From positions 117,764,501 through 117,828,500 of the forward strand of contig CM044308.1 in NCBI GenBank assembly GCA_024291935.2: a stretch of 64,000 nucleotides of DNA, in the 5' to 3' direction. Numbering within the stretch: the stretch's first letter is position 1; every line of letters starts with the position of its first letter. Made by a program: the position numbers and the translations under genes. Positions 35,769 through 46,259 of this stretch are shown here, in pieces. Source of the DNA: Okapia johnstoni. Lineage: Eukaryota > Chordata > Mammalia > Artiodactyla > Giraffidae. The notes under the pieces are model-generated. The model worked only from the letters and a program-made list of their open reading frames with translations, made no database searches and had not been told where the DNA came from.

Positions 35769-35795
35769 GACGTCACGGCGGCCTGCGACCAATCA
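35769..35795. promoter_or_regulatory. CRE-like site and CCAAT box
   Basis: gacgtcac at 35769-35776 resembles a cAMP response element. CCAATCA at 35789-35795 is a perfect NF-Y core read on the plus strand. They sit 13 bp apart in a CpG-rich block, about 1.45 kb upstream of the LHX1 ATG, at the probable divergent promoter. Confidence 0.6.
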
Positions 35796-35819
35796 GCGGC
35801 TCGCGGTCCCTCTGTAAAC

Positions 35820-35946
35820 CATCCTGCATCTCCCGGCTGGGGAGAGTGCCGGGAGACCGCGTTTCGAGGATCAGTGGTGGCGGCCACCGCGGCCCCGCGC
35901 GGTGCGGGCGGCGGGCAGCGAGGTGCACGGGTCCCCTCCTGCTCCG
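35820..35946 (+). ncRNA. Candidate first exon of a divergent LHX1 transcript (LHX1-DT-like)
   Basis: About 25-150 bp downstream (plus sense) of the CCAAT box there is CCG|GTAAGG at 35944-35952, a good 5' splice site in the antisense direction to LHX1. A divergent non-coding transcript is annotated at human LHX1 as far as I recall. The bounds here are guesses; only the donor-like site is seen. Confidence 0.3.
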
Positions 35947-35999
35947 GTAAGGCGTCGCTTGCAGTAGGAGAGACTGAGAGAGCGCGTGAGTGGGCGCAG

Positions 36000-37563
36000 G
36001 CGGAGGGCAGATTTCTACCCTGAGGGTGGGTGGTACCCAAGATCGAGCCTTGTTGGAGGTTGGGGTGCAGCTGGCTTCGGGAGCCCCGGCGGCCCAGGTG
36101 CACTGTTTGGCTTTGCAATTCAGCGGGTGCTGGGTGCCTCCCCCGCACCCCCCCCCACCGCCACCCTTGCTTTCTTGGCCTAGAAGTTTGCCCCGGGCAC
36201 CGCGCGTGGTTTGGGGGCGTAGAGGGGAGGGCGTTTGGCAGCAGAATCTCTCTCCTCCGGTCGATCCTTCTGTGCCCCCTCCCCCAATCCATCCAAAGTC
36301 CACAGGTTCCGGGGCTCTGGGAGATCTGGGTGTCTGTTTCCCGCAGCGCCGTCTTGGAAAGTTGATTCCGGCGGTTTCCTGGTGGGGGCGGGGGAGACCG
36401 GAGGCGCGGCGCCGGGGAGGGGGGGGTAAAGGAGTGGGTGGGGAAGCGCCTCCGGTGAGGAGTTGCAACCCCGGCGAGAAGTTGTGAGAAAACTGTGATC
36501 CGGAGACACCTTTTACAGACGAAAACAAACGACTAGGCGGGAAACGGCGGGGGCAATAGCGGCGGCCGGAGGTGAGGGTGCTAGTGACGGAGGGAACGGC
36601 GATGTCCTGGGGGCTCCACCGGGAGACTGAGAAGGATGGGGGTGTGCAGAAAACTGGCCCGGCCTCCCCGTCTCCCCTTTTCCAGGCTCCAGGCTGGCAC
36701 CAGCTTCCGCAGACAAGCGCAGAGCACAGCCTCCGGTAGTTGCGTCCTATGGAGCCCATGCTTTCCTCCTTTTCCTCGGCGTATAAACTAGGGACCACTG
36801 CCCGCGGGGGGGCAGGTTCTCCCAGAAGTGCCGGCCGAGTCTGGGTCCTGAGAGTCTCAGCCTCGAAGAATCACTCTAGTTCCGCGGCCCACACCAAATA
36901 CCAAATTCGTTTCGACAGCACCATTCCCATGGTTAACCTGGATCTCTTTCGAAGTGAAATCTGAAGGTGGCAGGGCTGGGCAAGCCCCGCATTTGCTCCT
37001 TTTTTTTGTTTTTTTGCGGAAGGGGCGTTAGGAAGGCGCATTCAGCTCAAGTGTAGAAGGCAATAAAGATGGGCTGCCAGCCAGCCCGGTCTGGTCGGTA
37101 TTTGGGGAATGGTCTTTTGACCCCACACGAGGGGCTGGGTTTAGACATCTCTCTCCCAGCTAAGTTGGAGGAAATGCTCCCCGAAACGCAATTGTTACGA
37201 ACCTGGGCAGGCAAGAAACTCAGTTCTTTGCAAATGGAATACCCTCTTCGAACGAACCCGGAAGCCGCTACAGCGAATTTGGTTTGCGCTCGGGACGCTG
37301 GGGTTTTAGGACTCTGCAAACACTGCTTTCCATCCTTAAGCCTCCGCCCGCACGGCCCGCACCCCCGAGGCCCGCTGGCAGCCCCCTCGCCTTGCCGCCC
37401 GCGACACGTTTCGGTTGGAAACCGAGCCAAGGCCGGCTGTGCGCCTCCCTTGCGCTCTGCCCATCAGGACCTCTGGATCCAAGGCCGCTTTCGCCGTCTC
37501 TGCACCCCCTCCACACACACCTGGGATCTGGCTCCCCACTGCCGGGAGGGCGGCGTTGGGGCT

Positions 37564-37568
<5 letters not shown>
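36000..37568. other. LHX1 upstream CpG-rich shoulder
   Basis: GC-rich with C and G runs. The CpG-island character continues to about 36.8 kb and returns around 37.3-38.3 kb. The long open stretches here on both strands come from base composition and match no protein I know. Confidence 0.55.

Positions 37569-37650
<82 letters not shown>
37569..37650 (+). repeat. (TC)41 uninterrupted dinucleotide repeat
   Basis: 82 bp of perfect TC/GA repeat starting after 'gctggtta' and ending before 'gaaacagc'. It forms a long homopyrimidine/homopurine mirror tract about 3.2 kb upstream of the LHX1 ATG. Confidence 0.95.
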
Positions 37651-37651
<1 letters not shown>

Positions 37652-38474
37652 AAACAGCCCCTTCCGCGGATCTCTCCCAGGCCGGGGCTCAGGGCGGAGC
37701 TGGGGAGGGGCCGTGAGGTTCCCAAACCCCGCGGGCCAGTTTTGCGGGATGCAACTAGGCTTTGTATCCTGCCGCGGACCGGGCATTTACAGGAAACAGC
37801 CGAGTGGTACCCGGTACTCAGGGACCCCGAGAGGCGCTAAGAGCTGCGTGGCTGGGGTCCTCGCCGCCTCCACCTGGACCCAGAGGCGCCTTCCCAGCCT
37901 GCTGCGCTGGGTGAGGCCCGCGGTGGGGCGGGGGCGGGGGTTGTCCCCTGAGTCGTCTCCCAGCTCTCCCCACCTCCCCTACACCCCCAGCTGCCTTGGT
38001 TCCCGCCACCAGCGCGCTCAAGTCAACCGCCCCTTTCTGGAATCTATAGAGGACCCTGTCCCGAGTGGCTCGCCCCCGCCCCCGCCCCAGCTGGGCTCCT
38101 TCTCATGCAAAGTAGAGGGACCGCGGGGGATGAGTTGGGGGCAGTCGGTGGGGACCTCCAGGGCGACAGCTGGACCCGGCTGCCGGCCCTTCCTGAGCCC
38201 AAGGTCCGCCGCTGCCTTTCGAATGGGCTGGAGGACGTTGCTGCACCCGTTTGTGGGTGCAGGGACCTCGAGTGGGGGGACAGAGGGTCCCTCTCTGCGC
38301 TCGGATAGTGGGTTAGGGGAGCTGAGGGCGAGGACAGGACTCTGACTGGGATAGGTTCTCTGGCCCCAGTGTCCAGATGACTCAGTAAACAGGTTCTGGG
38401 GAACTAACCTGGGAGTCTAGCAGGGGGTCGGGGGGAGCAACTCAGAGCGGGCCTCCTGGCTCCTGATTCTAGAA

Positions 38475-38580
38475 ATTTAAGTCCAGTTTTAAAGCTTCCA
38501 AGGCAACAGCACAGTAGCTTAATGTGTTTTCCCTCCATTTCCATTGAGCTTTTATTTTAAAATGTAATTGATCCCAGAGA
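38475..38580. promoter_or_regulatory. AT-rich island, candidate conserved element
   Basis: It contains agcttaatgtg, gagcttttattttaaaatgtaat and taattgatccc within GC-rich surroundings. It looks like a homeodomain-site-bearing element. Conservation is not tested. Confidence 0.35.
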
Positions 38581-38599
38581 CACCGCGAGAAAACTGACC

Positions 38600-40370
38600 C
38601 AGCTTTCCAAATTGGCGGTCTCCGAAGCCTGTCAGCTCAGCTCTGCTTTTAAACCCCTGTCTGTTCGGCAAAGAGCACCAGCCTCTCCTCCTCACCCTCA
38701 CCTGCCACCCTTACAGCCTGCGTCCTCAAGTCCGCAAGCGCTTTCCACCCAAAGCTCACCATGTCTCCCGAATCCACCACCACACACACCGCTCAGCGGT
38801 GTAAATTCTGCCCTGGGTGCTGTGGGGGGCAATTTGCTGCCCAGTCATCGCTCAGTGGCCACAGCATCCTCTGAACCTCATCCCAGGCACTCTTGGAAAA
38901 GGCCCCACAGGGCCCAGGAAGCGGCCTCCACAACAGTTTTCTCCTGTGAGAATCGCCTTGAAGACCAGCCCCAGAGGAGGGACCTGGCCCTAGAAACACG
39001 GGATGGGAGGGTCCTGCTGGCTCTTCCCAGCCACCCTGCAGCTGGGGGGCTGAAGGTGCCCTCTCTTGCACCCCCTTTCTTCCTTGATTTGAGCCCCACG
39101 TTGCCTCCTTCCCAATGCAGGGCTTGAGAGGCCCAAGGATCAGAGTCTGCCAGCTTGGTTGGTTGCTTTTGATCCTAATCACGGGCCTCCGTCCTGGCTG
39201 CTTTCCTCCTCACCCAGCATGCTCCTGTCCAGCCCCCAGAAACCGGAGGTGAGGCCGAGAAAGGGGGCGCCTGCAGCAGAGCAGGCTGGGTCCCTGTGCC
39301 GGCCTGCTGCAAAAGGGCGCAACCAGCCACCACCTTCCAGGCAGAGGGAAGAGGGAGTGAGCCCGGCACGGCTGAGACCCTCATAGTCTTGGAGGCCAAG
39401 CAAACTCCTCACTGACTCTAGAGGACACCATTGGTGCAGTCCTGGAAGCCGCCCTGAGTCGGGGATCTGATCCAATCTCTCCTGCTGTCTCCTTTCTTTG
39501 CACCTGTTTTGGGCTGCCTTAGTCTCACTCCAACACTCTCTCCTGGAAATGACCTACTTGCATGCAGCACTTTAGTTATTTTTTTTTTTTTCAGAACCTG
39601 CCCAGAACCACGTAGTTTAAGTGTGTTTGTGCGTGCGCAGGGGTGGGGTGGGGTTAGGGGATTGGTATTACCTCCTTTCTTCCCCGGGAAAGACACCCTG
39701 AGATTCTAGGGTCAGTGCACTACTGAAGATGAGAAGTTTGGGGGACTTGTCACCCTGCTGCGCCTTTGTGTACTTCCTTTGTCCTGGCCGTGTTTCCAAG
39801 ACCCAGGTGAGGGGAGGCGGGGGACCTGGAGGCCGGGGAAAGGGCAGCAGCATCCAACAGGGCCTTTGCGGTTTGCTCTCGGGCTGGGTAAGCAACACCG
39901 GGCTTCCCACGAGGGCTGGAGGCACCCTGGGCACGCAAGCAGGGAGCCAGGTCGAGCATGGTGACCTCTGCATTGCCCCGCTGAGCAAAAACAGGACGTG
40001 GACAGCCTGGGATGGAGAGGGTGAGCTGGAGAAGGCAGGACAGGGAGAGAAAGAGACAGAAGTGAGGGCAGGGGAACAGTGACTTGGGGAATAGAAGCAC
40101 AGAGGGGAAAAAAGAGAAGGACCGTGGAAAAGTAAGCAGGGATGAAAGGAGGAAAGACATACTGGGGGAAATGCGTAGAGAAAAGGAAAGGGAAAGACAC
40201 CCTGTGACCAAAAAGGTGGCAGGGTGAATGAGGCTCAGAGCCCAGGAGCCTGTGGGTGCCAAGCAGGGACTGAAGGGTGTCCTGGGTGTGACAGCAGATC
40301 ACAGGCAGGAGAAAAGGAGGCGGCCTGCTGGGTGGGAGACTCAGAGCCCGTGGAAGAGCGTGTGAGTGGC
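38600..40370. other. Non-coding upstream DNA, no gene seen
   Basis: Unique-looking DNA without recognisable repeats or coding sequence. From about 40020 to 40200 the plus strand is strongly purine-rich. Confidence 0.55.
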
Positions 40371-40374
40371 TCTG

Positions 40375-40560
40375 GGCAGGAATCCAACAAATAAATAAAA
40401 CGTCTAAGACGGCGTGACAACAATGTGTATTTGGGTGCGTGCCCGTGTTCCTCCATCTGAACACACTCGCACCCGGTAAGAAAGACAAACGGGGCTCGTG
40501 CCTCCGAGTAATTAATCCTCTCACTAATTGACTCTCTCCCCTTACCTAATGGCGGTGGTC
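40375..40560. promoter_or_regulatory. Candidate enhancer with TAATTA/TAATTG cores
   Basis: TAATTA at 40509-40514 overlaps ATTAAT. TAATTG lies at 40525-40530 and TAAT at 40547-40550. The block is unique sequence with no repeat signature. A (GA)n run follows at about 40590-40609. Confidence 0.45.
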
Positions 40561-41754
40561 GCTGCTGATATCTGGAGAGATACCAGGTGGAGAGAGAGAG
40601 AGAGAGAGACCCCAAAGCTTTGGGACTGGGATTGAGTTCTTTCTGGACCTGCCCCCCGCGGGGGCAGAGTTCAATAGATGTTGCTGCCTCACCAGCTCCT
40701 TCCGTGTTTGCATTAATAAAGCTCTTCTCAAATTAGGGGTGACCAGGGGCCCTCCACGCACAGACACACACACACCCCTTCATCAATCTCAGAGGCTGAA
40801 AGCCACCCACAGCCCCTCTGCTGGACACTGCCTGCATCCAGGCAACACCAAAGCTCCCCCTCCCTCCCTGTTGCTCACCCAAGAACCCAGACCTTGCACC
40901 CCCTTTTCTTCCAGTCACTACGTACTCTTCCCTCACCTGGGATGTATCCTGCATCCCTTTTCGGAGCAGGTGAGGTTCTGAATGGGTCAGGAAGCAGCCT
41001 AAGGGATGAGGTCAGGGCAAGGATGGGAAGAAGCTTCTGGAGACACAGAGGAAGGACACAGAGGGGAGCAGAGCAAGGCCTCCGGGGATGGAGGAGACAA
41101 ACGGTGGCCGCTGTGCCCTGTGGGAGTGTCAAGTGTGTGTGGGGGGAGGTGACCACATTTGTGACTGAGGGTGACAGTTCCGTCTCTCTGTGTGAGCCCA
41201 GGGAGGGACCCCTCTTCTTGCCCTCACACTGCACCCTAGTTCCCAGGACTGGGAAACGAGGCAGGGCAGATCAGGAGGCACTGGAATCAAGCCCCGGGCA
41301 GCTGAGTTGGCCGGAAGGGGCCCAAGGCCCACACGGTCTGGTCTGTCTGATGAGGCAGCTTTGAGGCTTGGGTTTGAGAGGTAGATGTCAACTCTCGCCC
41401 CTTCGAGGTGGCAGCTTTGCTCTGTTGGCTCCTCGGAGGCTAAATAAATAACTGCTGAGATCCAGAAACCACTGGAGTCTAGGGAGAGGAAAGGGAGGAG
41501 GGCAGTTCCTCAAGGGGGAAAAAAATATCCCCCCCACCACTAAATACATTTTTAATTGTCCCTGGGGAACGTTTGTACATTTGACCAAAGCAGGTCCCCA
41601 AGCAGTCAGAGCAAGATTCGTCATAGGGGCTGGCAGTCCGGGGAGAGTTGGGGGTCTGGAGAAGGGGGAGGTGGGGAGAGATGGCGGGCGCGTCTGGGAA
41701 GGTGAGCCACTCGGTTCTTGTCTCCCTGCTTCAGAAAGAAAGTGAACAAGAGGA

Positions 41755-41875
41755 ATAAAGTTCCAGAGGAAAGAAAGGGAAGGGCAAATGAAAGGCAAAG
41801 CCGAAGCAGAAAGGAAAGAAAGTGAAGAAGAAAGAAAAAGACGGGGAGGAGGGGGGAGAGACGACCATAAAACAG
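41755..41875 (+). repeat. GA-rich low-complexity tract
   Basis: About 120 bp of almost pure purine on the plus strand (gaaaggaaagaaagtgaagaa and similar). It encodes nothing. Confidence 0.8.
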
Positions 41876-41924
41876 GGTGAAGGCGGCCCCAGGAGGCTGG
41901 GCCTCGTCCCAAACCATCCGTCTT

Positions 41925-42120
41925 CATTGTCTCCGTGTGTGCAAAGGCAACTCCGGCATAAGGAAAAGCCACTATTGGAGCCGCGGCTTTATTTTATATC
42001 CTATACATCAGGAGGGAGGCAAAGCTTTATTTTCGCCAAGAGACAGATATTTTATTTCTCTCTTACGGTTTTATGTGTGAGAGATGTCAGGTTGCCACAA
42101 TGGATGGCTAATGCATAGGC
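41925..42120. promoter_or_regulatory. Candidate conserved non-coding element
   Basis: AT-rich, unique sequence with three TTTAT-type sites (gctttattttatatcc, gctttattttcgcc, gatattttatttctc) and ctaatgcat. The last is an octamer/homeodomain-like core. No repeat is recognised. Confidence 0.4.
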
Positions 42121-43029
42121 AAGAGGAAGCCGTGTTGGCATGCTGTGTGTCATGGGGTCTTGGGGGGGTGAGCGGGCCTGGGATTTAGGGCTGATGGGCC
42201 ACTCTGGGGGATTTCTGCTAAAACATCTCTCTTCATAAATCCAGAAGCATGGTCAGCTCAACAGGGAGAAGAAGGAGTTTTAGAAGGAAAAGAGTTGGGC
42301 TTAGTAATAAACGAACACACAAAGGAACCGCTTACCTTCCGAGGGGGCTCGGGCCATGGGGGCTAGGAAATGCTGAGACCCCCGTCGAAACACACTCCTG
42401 CCACTCACAGAGAAGTGTTTTTCTCCAGACTCCAGTGTCAGTTTGCTTCCTTGTCCCACCTGATATTTTTCCACTCTTGTGTTTCTCTTCACTAGAAATC
42501 TTTTTTCACCTTCTCAGAGCCAGGAGTGGTGGGGGGAGGCCGGGGGAGGGGGGTGGAGAGCTATTAATTTGCAAATCATCTGATCTGTGAAAGGATCAAA
42601 ATGCCTGTTTTTCACCACTAAATCCAGTGTCTTGAGTGGACACACGTGTGCACACATGAGCCCCTCATGCTGTGAATCCTGGGAGTGTAGGTGCCAGATT
42701 TAAATCCAAGAAAAGCACGCCCCCACTCCCACACTCTCCCCAGGGACCTGTGGCCGAATTAAGCCTTAGATCCCAAACTGCATAATGTTCATATTTTGAA
42801 GCCTAGAGAGAAGGGGGAGGCAAGGGGACAAAGATGGCAGGCAAGTGTGTTCACTAGTCTCCTCCATTCCCAGTCCCCCGAACCACTTCTTGTGAGATCG
42901 GCTTTTACTGGTGCCCATGCTCTACTCAGGTAATTTTTTGCTTTCCTGGTTTACATCCACAGTGGACCCAAAAGGTGATCATGCCCTTTCCCTCTTTACA
43001 GAGGATGGGAGACAGCCCAGGGTCTCCAG

Positions 43030-43255
43030 GCGGTGAACATGAGGACCTGGCCACGCTGTCCTTAGCTGTGGCCTTTGGGGAAGACATTCAACCTCTTGGG
43101 GCCTCAGTTTCTCCATCGGTTAACCTGCAGGAATTGGGCTATGTGATTGCTCAGATTCCTTCCAGCTCCGGCCTCCCCTGACCGAATGAGATAATGTGTG
43201 GAAACACTTTGTAAACGCTAAAGCCGGACGAATGCCAGGGATTATTATTACGATT
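43030..43255 (+). repeat. MIR SINE
   Basis: 'ggggcctcagtttctccatc' and 'gagataatgtgtggaaacac' are the MIR sense layout. It is old and does not interrupt the absence of young transposons. Confidence 0.75.
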
Positions 43256-43569
43256 CTAATCAATCCTCTTTTCTCCACATGGATCTTGGCTGTTTAGTGC
43301 CAGCGAGCGGGCTAAAGAGGGCCGAAAGCTTAGCGGAGATGGAAAAGGTCTGTGCCGTGGACAGAAAAAAAAAAAAAACTCTGCCCCTCCAGAAACATTC
43401 TGTCTCTGTGTCCCCCTCCTCCGGTCCCCCCTCCACACCTGGTGGGAAGGGTTGGGGAGGAGGAGAAAGGGGAAGAGGCCTCACTTGGTGGGATCCGGTT
43501 CAGTTTACACGCAGGCAAGAGAGTATTTCTTCCAGAGCATCATTTGTCTCCAAGTAACTGACTTAGGAA

Positions 43570-43680
43570 CCTGATGTGAAGGCGATTTGCAATTGTTTTT
43601 TTTCCAGAAAGAAAGGAAAGAGCAAGGTGTAGCTGATTAGCAAGTTAATTATTTCAGTACCCCAAGGGTTCCAGCGTGGT
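43570..43680. promoter_or_regulatory. Candidate regulatory element
   Basis: gctgattagcaagttaattattt gives two homeodomain cores 8 bp apart. Just before it is caaggtgtagc, similar to a T-box half-site. No repeat is recognised. Confidence 0.35.
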
Positions 43681-45011
43681 GGTAAGTTGTCCAGCCCTAG
43701 TGTAATTTCACAGTCCATGCATTTCCTGGGGAGCACCTGGGGGTGCCCAGGTCTGTCTTTCTATCTCTATCCACCTGCCTTATGTCTTTCTGACACACCT
43801 GGGGAGCTGAAGAGGGGTTGGGGTAGTAAATGGTGTGGCATATATCTTTGGCCTAGGCTGCAGGTGGGGAGCCAGAGAGAACAGGGTGGAGGAAGCCTCG
43901 ACCTCTGCTGAGTGTTTAATTATCTGGCCCTTCCTTCTTCTTAAAAACACTTTTGTTGAATAAATATTAATGAGGCAGATTCAAGAAGTGGAATTGCTTT
44001 GAGGTTATATCCCCAGACTTAACATGGAAAGAACCTGGCTTGGAGGGGGCCCTTTGGCCTCTTACCTCCTCCAGCCCTGGCCTGCTCTCCTATGCTCATC
44101 TTTGCTACCGGACTCTGACCACCACTTGCTCTGCAGGGGTTTCCTCCGGTCCCCTTCGGGATCTGCCTTCCCTGTGAGGGAGCAGAGGGGAGGACTGTGT
44201 GGTCAAATGGACGCCTCCCTCGGAGAGGTAAGTTGGGGATGTGAACGTTAGCTTCTGTCTGTCGATCTCTGGGCTGGTAGGGCCGGCCCCCTGCCGCTCC
44301 TCCAGAGATGGGGAGGGCTCCACAGTTTACTTAGGAGTGGTCCCATCTGCTCAGACTGGCCTTTCATAAGGGGAGGGATTTATGCAGTGTCCTTGTGCAC
44401 AGACCTGGGATTTGCCTGAAAACCCTGGGCCTCTGAGAATATTACTGAACGCTAAAATGCTCAGCCACAGAGATGATTCACGTCTGTGTGGCTGTGTGTA
44501 TGTGTGTGTTTTGGGGAGGAGCACACACATTGATGGGCACTTTTTCCCATTCTAAGTTCTAATCTAAACATTAGGAAACTTTTTTTTCTTTCTATATTCA
44601 CCCAGGAGCCAGTTCACAGCAGCAGGCTCTGGAGGCTTCATCATGTGAAGACGATACAGTCCTTTTTGGTGCTGACATTCAAGCAGGTTGGCTGGTATCC
44701 TCTGCTGGCGGAGAGGGGCCGGGGGACTGTCTGGAAAGATAGTTCTGACGACTGCTTTGCTGTAGGTGGCAGAGGATTTGGGGAGTTGGGTGGGGTGGGG
44801 GGGTCTGATCGCTGTTCAGATTAGGCTGCTTGTCTTTACTTCACAGGCCCCTCAGGCTCACTTGGAGGGAAGTTACAGAAACGCAGGAGGGCAGGCGTAG
44901 GGAGTTCCTTGTCTCAGTCTTGGTGGTGTCAAGCCAAAATGAAGCCCAGGGATGGTAAGAGGAGAGTCCGGAGAACAGGGCTCGGAGGCCCCACAAGGGA
45001 TCTTTTTTTAA

Positions 45012-45205
45012 GAAGTTTTTATTGGAGTATAGTTGCTTTCCAGTGTTGTGTTAGTTTCTCCTGTACAGCAAAGTGAATCAGCTGTGTGTATCCATGTACC
45101 CCCGTTTCTGCACTTCCTTCCATCTAGGTAAGCCTGGAGCACTGAGGAGAGCCCCCTGGGCTATGAAGTAGGTTCTCATTAGTCATCCGTCTTATACATG
45201 GGCGT
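45012..45205 (-). repeat. Artiodactyl L1 3' end, antisense
   Basis: 'ttttattggagtatagttgc', 'gttagtttctcctgtacagc' and 'gaatcagctgtgtgtatcca' are the reverse of the 3' end seen at 15.7 kb. It is the first young transposon upstream of LHX1. Confidence 0.85.
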
Positions 45206-45884
45206 GTATCCATGTGGGACCTTGACCTCTCTTCACTGCCCAGCGGCTGGCTGGTCACGGAGCATTTTCAGCTTGGAGGCCCCTCTTGGTGGTTCCACCA
45301 TTTTCTTGCTCATGTTCTAGTTTGGATCCCATCTTCCCAGCTCCTGAGTTTTTCTGTTCTCTCAGGCCACTCATCATTTAGCTGATGTTTCAGGCAAACG
45401 GCCAGCCCACGTTTTGAAAGGGAGGCTGGCAGGCCTGTAACTGTGTGCAAGGTCGTTCTCCTTTGGGCTCAAGAGAGGATGTAGTTTCCCCTTAAAAAAA
45501 GAGAAACAGGGAACCATTCCTATGACTCTTTTAATGAAGGATTTACTATCAATTTGATAAGTTCAATGCTCTTTTTACTCATTCTGAATGAATAACTTTT
45601 CAGTCAACCCGAGGGACTATAAAGACGCTTTCTTTAGTCTCCGTGTTGTAACACATGCTGGGGCTCGAGCCTGCCTCTGACAGACTGGGGAGGAGTAGAA
45701 ACATTCCAGAGACCAGGTCTTAGAGTGTTATCTCTTCCCCAACCCTAAATCCTCACCCACCATTTTATCTCTCTTCACCACAAATGCAGAGACCTCCTAG
45801 GGAAGTGTGAAGGAACGGGTTTTAATCAGGTTTGGGGAAGGAAGGGGACTAAGTTGAGCCCAAAGAAAGATGGAGACCATTGGA

Positions 45885-46190
45885 ATTTTTAGGTGATGCT
45901 TCTCTGTTACACTTCTCTTGTGTTGTATATTATATCCTACAAATTATGCATTTGCGCCCGTAATCCACAGTGTGTACGAGACTTGGCCCAACGCTGCTTG
46001 GCTGAAACAGTGTTAAATAAAATTTTAAGGAATGCTACCGGGGCCTTGCATGGCTTATTGAATTCTATCTACATGATGTTAACACGTAGCATCTCAGTTG
46101 GCACAGTATCACGTTTCGTTTATATGTGCGAAATATATTTAAGCATGAAAGATACAGTTTTCCCACACGTGTATTTCCCAGTGATTCCTT
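45885..46190. promoter_or_regulatory. Candidate conserved non-coding element
   Basis: AT-rich unique sequence with caaattatgcatttgc (octamer/POU-like), cgtaatcc, ggcttattgaattc and gatgttaacacg (HNF1 half-site-like). Repeats bound it downstream. Conservation is inferred from composition only. Confidence 0.4.
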
Positions 46191-46259
46191 AGCAGAAACG
46201 ATGGAAACACAGACACCTTTTCTCTCTCCACATAAACCTGTGTCCCGAACACACAAAAT

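Noticed and set aside
35773..36798. A 341-codon open frame on the minus strand upstream of LHX1
   Set aside because: It lies in CpG-rich promoter DNA where stops are rare. The translation is Pro/Arg/Gly-rich and low in complexity with no family resemblance.
37284..38345. A 353-codon open frame on the plus strand through the (TC)n repeat
   Set aside because: The dinucleotide repeat reads open as Ser-Leu repeats, and the flanks are GC-rich without any domain. Frames of similar length open on the other strand too, so this is compositional.
39712..40524. A 270-codon minus-strand open frame
   Set aside because: It is opposite a purine-rich plus strand, so the Ser/Leu/Pro/Phe-rich translation follows from composition. 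No domain or splice context.
44700..44730. A possible CTCF site (cctctgctggcggag)
   Set aside because: Only part of the core matches. Without a position matrix it is not better than chance in GC-rich DNA.
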